A DNA stretch of 64,000 nt from an uncultured Clostridia bacterium (GTDB taxonomy: Bacteria > Bacillota > Clostridia > TANB77 > CAG-508). The first letter of the stretch is position 1. Every line of letters starts with the position of its first letter. Made by a program: the position numbers and the translations under genes. Below, one piece after another: positions 52,844 to 59,593 of this stretch. The notes beneath the pieces were generated by a model that was given only the letters and a program-made list of their open reading frames with translations, did not search any database and had not been told where the DNA came from. The DNA lies in the NCBI GenBank assembly GCA_948735595.1, contig CAPXSA010000012.1, positions 1-64,000 of the forward strand, given 5' to 3'.

Positions 52844-54085
52844 ATGGTACAAAGAAAAATAAAAGAAATATTTATTATTTTAGTATGTTTCAGCTTTTTA
52901 TTTTATGTATTGCCAACTACATCTCAAGCATTTGACCCGTCAGATGATGTCCTTTATGAAGGAATAGATGTCAGTAACTACCAAGGAGAAATTGATTTCA
53001 AAAAAGTAAAAGAAGCTGGTATTCAAGTAGTGTACATTAAAGCAAGTGAAGGTACCTATTACATAGATCCATATTTGGAAAGGAACTATCAAAAAGCAAA
53101 AGAAAATGGATTAAAAGTTGGGTTATATCATTATGTAGCTGCAAGAACAGAAGAAGCAGCTAAAAAGGAAGCAAAGTTCTTCGTGGCACGTGCCTCGGGA
53201 AAAGACATAGACTGCAAATTAGCAATGGATTTTGAAACATTTGGAAACTTAAATAAAGCAGAAATTAATCGAATAGGACTAACATTTTTAAGAGAAGTAG
53301 AAAGGCTAAGCGGAAAACAAGCAATTTTATATAGTAATGCATACACAGCAAGTAATATATGGTCAGGTGAAAACACGAAATATCCTTTATGGGTAGCAGA
53401 ATATGGAGCAGAGCGACCAAGCAATAGTGGTACTTGGAAGAGTTGGGCAGGGTGGCAATATGCTGACAATGGAAGAATAAATGGAATTAGGGGATATGTG
53501 GATAGAGATAAATTCACAAAAGAAGTATTCTTAGACGACAACTCTACTATTCCACCAGTAGATCCGCCAGATGATGGAGGAGGAAATGAGCCAACACCAG
53601 AAAAAACAAAAAAGATTACCATTAAGTGGGGAGATACTTTATCAGAACTTGCTGTAAAATATAATACCACAGTATCAGAATTAGTTAAGCTAAATAATAT
53701 TGCAAATCCAAATCTTATTTATGCAGGAAATACTTTAATCGTACCAGTAAAAAACACAGGAGGAAGTTCTGGAGGAATAGAAATATATACAGTACAAAAA
53801 GGAGATACCTTATCCCATATTGCACAAAGGTATAGTACAACAGTTGAGCAAATAGCTACAGATAATAATATTCAAAATATTCATTTAATTCATCCAGGAC
53901 AAAAATTACAAATACGAACTAGTTGTTATGGGGACTGTGGACATAGGCTTTATACTGTCAGAAAAGGAGACACATTATGGAGTATTGCAAGAAGGTTTAA
54001 CACAAGTATTGCAAACATAGTGAGGATAAATCACATCCAAAACCCAAGCAGAATTCATCCAGGGCAAATGTTTAGAATAAGGTAG
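52844..54085 (+). CDS. GH25 lysozyme with three LysM repeats, exported
   Basis: 413 residues. An N-terminal signal (about 1-30, ending near SQAF) is followed by a GH25 muramidase domain (GIDVSNYQGEIDFKKVK, about 45-230; DFETF, WVAEYG and WQYADNGRINGI present) and a Pro/Gly linker, then three LysM domains (IKWGDTLSELAVKYNTT, VQKGDTLSHIAQRYSTT, VRKGDTLWSIARRFNTS). It cleaves or remodels the cell wall outside the cell. ATG 52844 after GAGAGGAG is preferred over the in-frame start at 52781, which overlaps cysK. Housekeeping or phage-derived origin cannot be decided. Confidence 0.92.
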   Translation: MVQRKIKEIFIILVCFSFLFYVLPTTSQAFDPSDDVLYEGIDVSNYQGEIDFKKVKEAGIQVVYIKASEGTYYIDPYLERNYQKAKENGLKVGLYHYVAARTEEAAKKEAKFFVARASGKDIDCKLAMDFETFGNLNKAEINRIGLTFLREVERLSGKQAILYSNAYTASNIWSGENTKYPLWVAEYGAERPSNSGTWKSWAGWQYADNGRINGIRGYVDRDKFTKEVFLDDNSTIPPVDPPDDGGGNEPTPEKTKKITIKWGDTLSELAVKYNTTVSELVKLNNIANPNLIYAGNTLIVPVKNTGGSSGGIEIYTVQKGDTLSHIAQRYSTTVEQIATDNNIQNIHLIHPGQKLQIRTSCYGDCGHRLYTVRKGDTLWSIARRFNTSIANIVRINHIQNPSRIHPGQMFRIR

Positions 54086-54148
54086 CACAAAATTATGTAA
54101 CCTTTCATAAAATACAATATGATGAATTTAAAAGACTAGGAGGTACTT

Positions 54149-54892
54149 ATGAAAGAAGTATTAAAACTAAAGAAAGTAAGCAAAAGGTACCAAGCGAAAA
54201 ATGGAGAAGTAGAAGCTTTATCTAATATTAATTTCTCTGTTAAAGAAGGAGAATTTGTCAGCATTATAGGTCCAAGTGGATGTGGAAAATCAACACTCCT
54301 TTCCATTATTGCAGGATTAGAGCCAAAAACAGAAGGTGATATCCAAATAGATGGAAATACAGGATACATGCTTCAAAAGGACAGTTTATTAGAATGGAGA
54401 AGTATTTACGAAAATGTTTTATTTGGACTAGAAATAGGTCACAAAAAAACAAAGGAAAATGAAGCATATGTATTAGACTTACTAAAAAAATATGGACTTT
54501 ATGAATTCAAAGACAAATATCCAACCCAACTTTCAGGAGGAATGAGGCAAAGAGCAGCACTTATTAGAACACTTGCTATCAAGCCGAATATACTATTATT
54601 AGACGAAGCCTTTTCCGCATTAGATTATCAAACTAGAATTATGGTTACCAATGATATCTTTCAAATATTGAAAAATGAAAATATAACAGCTGTCATAGTA
54701 ACACATGACATATCAGAAGCAATTAGTATGTCAGACAGAGTAATAGTGCTATCGAAAAGACCAGCAACAGTTAAAAGCATACACAATATTGAATTTGAAA
54801 TGGATAACAGAAATCCTATCAACTGTAGAGAAAGCCCTAAATTTAGCAAATACTTTGACACAATATGGAAGGAGCTAGATGTACATGCGTGA
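54149..54892 (+). CDS. ABC transporter ATP-binding protein (SsuB/TauB type)
   Basis: 247 residues: Walker A GPSGCGKSTL, Q-loop MLQKDSLLEW, signature LSGGMRQRAALIR, Walker B LLLDEAFSALD, H-loop VTHD. Member of the nitrate/sulfonate/taurine family. Forms an operon with a permease (ATG overlap 54879) and a substrate-binding protein. Ribosome-binding site AGGAGGTAC. Substrate not evident; proximity to cysK suggests organosulphur compounds, though similar systems import thiamine precursors. Confidence 0.92.
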   Translation: MKEVLKLKKVSKRYQAKNGEVEALSNINFSVKEGEFVSIIGPSGCGKSTLLSIIAGLEPKTEGDIQIDGNTGYMLQKDSLLEWRSIYENVLFGLEIGHKKTKENEAYVLDLLKKYGLYEFKDKYPTQLSGGMRQRAALIRTLAIKPNILLLDEAFSALDYQTRIMVTNDIFQILKNENITAVIVTHDISEAISMSDRVIVLSKRPATVKSIHNIEFEMDNRNPINCRESPKFSKYFDTIWKELDVHA

Positions 54893-55698
54893 AAAAAACA
54901 TATCAGAAGATAGAAAAAAATACTTAAGAAAAGTAAAAAAAGGAAAAATAGCAGTAATTGTTACCCAATTACTCATTCTACTCCTATTTATAATAGGGTG
55001 GGAAATCCTTGCAAATCAAGGAATAATCGACAGTTTCATCACAAGCCAACCTTCTAGAATTTTAAACACATTTTTAAATTTATCATCCAATGGCTTATTA
55101 GAACATTTAGGAGTAACTTTAACCGAAACCTTAATTGGCTTTATTTCTGGTGTTCTCTTAGGAATTGCTATTGCCATTTGCCTATGGTGGTCCCCTTTTC
55201 TATCAAAGGTGTCAGAACCATATTTAGTAGTATTAAATAGCTTACCAAAAGTAGCACTTGGTCCAGTTATTATTATCTGGGTAGGCGCAGGAATGGGAGC
55301 TATTATCACAATGGGGCTTGCAATTTCCTTAATTGTAACCGTGTTGGAAATTTTAAATGGCTTTTTAAATACAGACAAAGAACTAATCAAAATGGCGCAG
55401 ACCTTTGGAGCAAGTAAACTCCAAACGTTAACGAAAATTGTTATTCCTGCTAATATTGCTACCTTTTTTAACTCATTAAAAGTTAATATTGGTTTATCTT
55501 TAGTAGGGGTAATTACAGGAGAATTCCTAGTATCTAAAGCAGGACTTCGGATATTTGATTGTTTACGGTGGTCAGGTATTCCAACTAGACTTAGTTATGA
55601 CAGGTGTGATTATTCTAGCCATTATGGCTGCCGTTATTTATGAAGCAATTATACTTCTAGAAAAATTTGTGATGAAGAAAATGTCAAAGAAAGGATGA
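54879..55698 (+). pseudogene. ABC transporter permease (SsuC type), frameshifted near the 3' end
   Basis: About 272 residues if the frame is restored. Membrane segments around residues 25-45 and 75-95, EAA-like loop LIKMAQTFGASKLQTLTKIVIPANIATFF. The frame is disrupted by an extra C at 55548 directly before GG (GGACTT-C-GGATATTTG); removing it yields KAGLGYLIVYGGQVFQLDLVMTGVI and a tail ending at 55698. As written, the frame stops at 55643. Overlaps the ATP-binding gene and is followed by the binding protein through an ATGA overlap. Confidence 0.88.
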
Positions 55699-56720
55699 AA
55701 AACTTGAAAAAATATTTAATTACTATTTTAGTTATTGCAGTAGTAGCAGTTGTAATGACTACTTGCATATTATTAAATAAAAAGGAAGAGACAGCAGAAT
55801 TAAAAACAATTCGTGTAAACGAAGTAACACGTTCTGTATTCTATGCGCCACAATATGTAGCTATTAACAATGGTTACTTTGAAGAAGAGGGGCTAAAAAT
55901 AGAATTAACAACTGGTCAAGGTGCTGACAAAGTAATGACAGCAGTTTTGGCAGGTCAAAGTGATATCGGGTTTGCCGGACCAGAAGCTTCTATTTATGTA
56001 TATAACGAAGGAAAAGAAGACCATACACAAGTATTTGCACAAATGACACAAAAAGATGGTTCTTTCTTAGTAAGCAAAGAAAAGACAGATAAATTTAGTT
56101 GGCAAGATTTAAAAGGAAAAACTGTTATCCCTGGAAGAAAGGGTGGAGTTCCTTATATGACTTTTGAATATGTACTTAAGAAAAATGGATTAAATCCACA
56201 AAAAGATTTAGTATTAGATGATAGTATCAAATTCGACTTAATGGCAGGAGCCTTTGCTGGTGGAGATGCAGAATATGTAACATTATTTGAACCAACAGCT
56301 TCCATGACAGAAGCAGCAGGAAAAGGTTATGTAGTAGCATCAGTAGGAGAAGCATCAGGAGAAATTCCATATACAGCCTATTTCGCAAAGAAAAGCTATA
56401 TGGAGCAAAATCCGGAAGTTATCCAAGGATTTACAAATGCCATTTATAAAGGGGAAAAATGGGTAAAAGAACATACAGCAGCAGAAATTGTAGAAGTAAT
56501 TAAAGACTTTTTCCCAGATACAGATGTAAAAATGCTTGAAGCAGCTGTTCAAAGCTATATGGACATTGACGCTTGGAAAAGCGATCCTATTTTGAAAAAA
56601 GAATCTTTTGACTTACTTCAAACTGTTATGAAAGAAGCAGGAGAATTAGAGAAAGAAGGAGACTATGACAAAATAGTGAACAATAGCTATGCAGAAAAGG
56701 CAATTAAAGAGGTAAAATAA
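55695..56720 (+). CDS. ABC transporter substrate-binding protein (SsuA/NMT1-THI5-like)
   Basis: 341 residues with an N-terminal membrane/signal segment (about 5-27; MTTC may be a weak lipobox) and a periplasmic-binding domain: YAPQYVAINNGYFEEEGLKIEL, GQSDIGFAGPEASIYVY, LKGKTVIPGRKGGVPYMTFEYVLKKNG, ATLFEPTAS-like segment. This is the NMT1/THI5-like fold. It is the last gene of the transporter operon. The leader 2 palindrome starts 11 bases after the stop codon. Confidence 0.9.
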   Translation: MKNLKKYLITILVIAVVAVVMTTCILLNKKEETAELKTIRVNEVTRSVFYAPQYVAINNGYFEEEGLKIELTTGQGADKVMTAVLAGQSDIGFAGPEASIYVYNEGKEDHTQVFAQMTQKDGSFLVSKEKTDKFSWQDLKGKTVIPGRKGGVPYMTFEYVLKKNGLNPQKDLVLDDSIKFDLMAGAFAGGDAEYVTLFEPTASMTEAAGKGYVVASVGEASGEIPYTAYFAKKSYMEQNPEVIQGFTNAIYKGEKWVKEHTAAEIVEVIKDFFPDTDVKMLEAAVQSYMDIDAWKSDPILKKESFDLLQTVMKEAGELEKEGDYDKIVNNSYAEKAIKEVK

Positions 56721-56730
56721 AAAATTATAG

Positions 56731-56904
56731 TTCGTCGACCTATGATAGTGCAAAAACACTGGGAGGTCGACGAATTTTTAAATGCTTTTATTGCAAGCTT
56801 TTTAGAAAAATGATAAAATTTTGATAATAAAAATATATAAAATTGGTTACATCGACGAAAATAAGTGATATAATTTAGAAAATACAAGGGGGTTGAAGGC
56901 ACCT
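56731..56904 (+). promoter_or_regulatory. CRISPR leader 2
   Basis: Inverted repeat TTCGTCGACCT (56731-56741) and AGGTCGACGAA (56764-56774), with GTG/CAC paired inside, then AT-rich DNA and the promoter TTACAT (56847-56852), 16 bases, TATAAT (56869-56874). A further ATCGACGAA lies inside the promoter spacer. It matches leader 1 in motif order and spacing. Confidence 0.88.
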
Positions 56905-57443
56905 GTTTTAATGTAAATATATTAGAATTTAAAGGACGGTATTTTAAACATAATACTACTACCTAAATACGTTTTAATGTAAATATATTAGAATTTAAAG
57001 ACATTAATAACGACACATAAAATAAAACTAATAATGTTTTAATGTAAATATATTAGAATTTAAAGATAGATTAGACCAAATGCCAGGAAGGGTTATTACG
57101 TTTTAATGTAAATATATTAGAATTTAAAGTCAGATCTTATGACAGAGCATCGGATTTAATGTCGGTTTTAATGTAAATATATTAGAATTTAAAGGTAATT
57201 CAGCAAAGTAGCTTGGGAATAAGTGAAGAAGTTTTAATGTAAATATATTAGAATTTAAATAATGGGAACGAAGAAATAGAACTAATAAAGTTTATTGCAA
57301 TTTTAATGTAAATATATTAGAATTTAAATGCGATAAGCGTAATGATTTGCCCTGGTGTTACTGCATTTTAATGTAAATATATTAGAATTTAAATATTTGT
57401 ACGATTCCCCAACCTAGTAGTATCATTCCTATTTTAATTTAAA
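56905..57443 (+). CRISPR. CRISPR array 2: 8 repeats plus a degenerate terminal copy, 8 spacers
   Basis: Repeat of 29 bases (GTTTTAATGTAAATATATTA then GAATTTAAA) at 56905, 56971, 57036, 57100, 57165, 57231, 57300 and 57365; the last two begin with A instead of G. The terminal degenerate repeat is at 57431-57443. Spacers are 35-40 bases and more GC-rich than those of array 1. Type I-B. Confidence 0.97.
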
Positions 57444-57473
57444 CAAAGCTAAAATTATACAAGTTGTAAAATT

Positions 57474-57517
57474 AAGAGATTAATTGTACTTTCTAAATAA
57501 GCACAGTCAATCTCTTT
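57474..57517. terminator. Bidirectional terminator after array 2 and the second RHH gene
   Basis: AAGAGATT and AATCTCTT (8 bp) with a 28-base loop and T-rich flank. It lies between array 2 and the leftward RHH gene ending at 57521. Confidence 0.5.
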
Positions 57518-57520
57518 TCA

Positions 57521-57688
57521 TTATTTATTTTTTAGAGCATAATCAATGCATCTAATAATTAAAGTATTAACACTAATATTTTCATTTTGAGCAATACTAG
57601 CAAGTTCCTCTTTTTGTTTATGTGTTAACCTTAATGTAATCCTTTCTATTTCATTATCTGCATATGCTTGAGCATCAAACTTTTCCAT
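57521..57688 (-). CDS. Ribbon-helix-helix DNA-binding regulator (second copy)
   Basis: 55 residues: ERITLRLTHKQKEELASIAQ, ENISVNTLIIRCIDYALKN, homologous to the regulator at 41201 (NISMNTLILNCIEYAMA). RC ribosome-binding site GGAGG precedes the ATG. It is divergent from a small membrane protein operon, with ATATGACGTCATAT palindrome at 57758-57771 and TGACATCACA between, so probably a local repressor. Confidence 0.8.
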   Translation of the reverse strand: MEKFDAQAYADNEIERITLRLTHKQKEELASIAQNENISVNTLIIRCIDYALKNK

Positions 57689-57757
57689 AATGAAATTCCC
57701 TCCTATTATTTTTCTTCATTATAGGACAAATAATGTTATAAAGTATGACATTATTTT

Positions 57758-57803
57758 ATATGACGTCATATAGCTTGACATCACACGAAAGATATAGTAT
57801 ACT
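57758..57803 (+). promoter_or_regulatory. Operator and promoter of the 57859 operon
   Basis: Palindrome ATATGACGTCATAT (57758-57771), then TTGACA (57775-57780), 17 bases, TATACT (57798-57803). The -35/spacer junction carries TGACATCACA, shared with the promoter at 41455. Confidence 0.7.
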
Positions 57804-57858
57804 TAAAAAGCAAAACATTAATGCAAAGAAAAGAGAAGTGTAAAAGGAGGAAACAAAT

Positions 57859-58011
57859 ATGAAACAAGAAAAGGAAAACTTAATACGAAAGATAGTTATA
57901 ATACTAGTAGTCATTGTAGCAATACTTGCAATAGTAGGACTATTTTTTGCACCAATAAGAGATATTCTTATAAAAGGTGGCTTAACTAGTATCGTACAAT
58001 TATTTAAATAG
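57859..58011 (+). CDS. Small single-pass membrane protein
   Basis: 50 residues: MKQEKENLIRKIVIILVVIV, then ILAIVGLFFAPIRDILIKGG and a short tail. One hydrophobic segment (about 11-33). AAAGGAGG 7 bases upstream. Probably under control of the divergent RHH protein. Role unknown. Confidence 0.7.
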   Translation: MKQEKENLIRKIVIILVVIVAILAIVGLFFAPIRDILIKGGLTSIVQLFK

Positions 58012-58050
58012 ATAAGAAATAAGACGTATACCAAAAAGGGGAAGCAAAAT

Positions 58051-58638
58051 ATGAATAAAATAAAAGCGTTATTCACAAGCCCAAAGAAGACAGCTATATT
58101 AGGACTAATTGGAAGCATTATTTTATTTGCTATTTATGGATATTATTGCTTTTTAAATATTTTTTATTTACAATATTATAATTCGCTTTTCTATATAGCT
58201 AGCCAATTTATATCATATTTACCAGTTATCAGTATATTAATATATTTTATTATAGTTCTTCTTCGAATGTATTACAAAAAAGGAAATATTAAGTTAGCTA
58301 ATAACTTATTAATTGTTAGTTTCATTCTACAGTCAATATGGATAGTGTTTAATATGGTATTGGTATATATAGTATCAAATAATATTATATATCTACTCTA
58401 TGATATACCTCACTTATTATTAGGAATTACTAATACATTATTTTTCTTTCGCATTTTTAAAAAGAAGAAAAATTTTGTAAATAATAAAGTTTATACAATT
58501 GCAATGATATTATATAGTATTTATTGTGTCTTTACAGGAAGTTCATTTTTATTATTAATACGACATTTATGTATATTATCAAAAATACCCTATTTTTATA
58601 ATTATGATAAACTATTAGGAGGAAATAAAAATGATTAG
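58051..58638 (+). CDS. Polytopic membrane protein, unknown
   Basis: 195 residues, at least five hydrophobic segments (about 12-32, 45-70, 90-115, 120-135, 150-172) rich in Tyr and Ile. No family recognised. It overlaps the next gene by 8 bases, implying coupled translation with the zinc-ribbon/SHOCT protein. Confidence 0.7.
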   Translation: MNKIKALFTSPKKTAILGLIGSIILFAIYGYYCFLNIFYLQYYNSLFYIASQFISYLPVISILIYFIIVLLRMYYKKGNIKLANNLLIVSFILQSIWIVFNMVLVYIVSNNIIYLLYDIPHLLLGITNTLFFFRIFKKKKNFVNNKVYTIAMILYSIYCVFTGSSFLLLIRHLCILSKIPYFYNYDKLLGGNKND

Positions 58639-59293
58639 TAAAGACGAATTAGTCGCAATGGGAATTGCTTTAACAGATGAAGACACTAATCTACCGCAAG
58701 CCAATACAAAAGAAATTACTTCAAAAATATGTATCAAATGCAAACTTAATATTGACAATGACTCAAAATTTTGTGTAAATTGCGGAGCAGAACAACCGAT
58801 TTATCAAGTTTATGGAAACATGGGAACTACTTTAATAGTTTATGAAAATCGTTGTATTATTTCTACTACTTCTACTGGCAAAGCATTTATGTTCGGTGGG
58901 TTAATGAAGGCTACAAGAGGAGATAAAGAAATATATTATTCTGACATAACTTCAGTTCAATTTAAAAATTTAGAAACAACAACAGGATTTATACAATTTG
59001 AATATCCTGGTTCTCAAAGTGGCAATAATTATACTAGTGAAAATAGTTTTATTTTTAGCGCCACAATAGGAACAAATAGATATCGTGAATTACAAAGAAT
59101 TATGCCTCCAATATATGAATATATACAAAAAAGAATAAGAGTATATAAGGAAAATAAAAATAGTACAGCTACAATAATAAAACAAGATTTATCATCAGCA
59201 GATGAAATAAAAAAATTTAAAGATTTATTAGATGCAGGAATTATATCACAAGAAGAATTTGATGCAAAGAAAAAGCAATTGCTAGGATTGTAA
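58631..59293 (+). CDS. Zinc-ribbon, PH-like and SHOCT domain protein
   Basis: 220 residues. N-terminal zinc ribbon CIKCKLNIDNDSKFCVNCG (about 34-52), central PH-like/DUF4429-type beta domain (LIVYENRCIIST, IYYSDITSVQFKN, GFIQFEYPG), and C-terminal SHOCT (DEIKKFKDLLDAGIISQEEFDAKKKQLL, about 190-218). SHOCT domains act in oligomerisation. Likely a cytoplasmic partner of the membrane protein. Ribosome-binding site AGGAGG. Confidence 0.85.
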   Translation: MISKDELVAMGIALTDEDTNLPQANTKEITSKICIKCKLNIDNDSKFCVNCGAEQPIYQVYGNMGTTLIVYENRCIISTTSTGKAFMFGGLMKATRGDKEIYYSDITSVQFKNLETTTGFIQFEYPGSQSGNNYTSENSFIFSATIGTNRYRELQRIMPPIYEYIQKRIRVYKENKNSTATIIKQDLSSADEIKKFKDLLDAGIISQEEFDAKKKQLLGL

Positions 59294-59312
59294 TAAAATA
59301 ATACCAATATTG

Positions 59313-59351
59313 AAACTCTTTCTACAATATACAAAATGTAGAAAGAGTTTT
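59313..59351 (+). terminator. Terminator after the SHOCT gene
   Basis: AAACTCTTTCTACA and TGTAGAAAGAGTTT form a perfect 14-bp stem followed by a T. Confidence 0.88.
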
Positions 59352-59460
59352 AGTATGTAAAAATAAATATTATTCCAACAAATTTCTTGCAATTTCGCCG
59401 AAAGAAAATTATAATAAGAATATCAAAAAAGAGAAAAACCTGAAATCAAAAAGCAAATTA

Positions 59461-59562
59461 ACAATTTCTAAATGCTAAAAGCATTTAAGAAATTGTAGCA
59501 TTTGCATAACCATCTTCTACGGAAATTATAACAAATTGTTTGAATAATTTGTTATAATTTCC
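59461..59562. promoter_or_regulatory. Two strong hairpins upstream of the nrdD-like gene
   Basis: Hairpin 1: ACAATTTCTAAATGCT, loop AAA, AGCATT-T-A-AGAAATTGT (59461-59496, one bulge). Hairpin 2: GGAAATTATAACAAATT (59521-59537) and its exact complement (59546-59562) with an 8-base loop. Neither is followed by a T-run; they may control nrdD expression or mark a structured leader. Confidence 0.65.
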
Positions 59563-59593
59563 TAGAATATAGAAAAGTAAGGGGAAATGAGAT

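Noticed and set aside
53131..53670. 179-aa open frame on the - strand
   Set aside because: It is antisense to the GH25 lysozyme and shows no start signal; a shadow frame.
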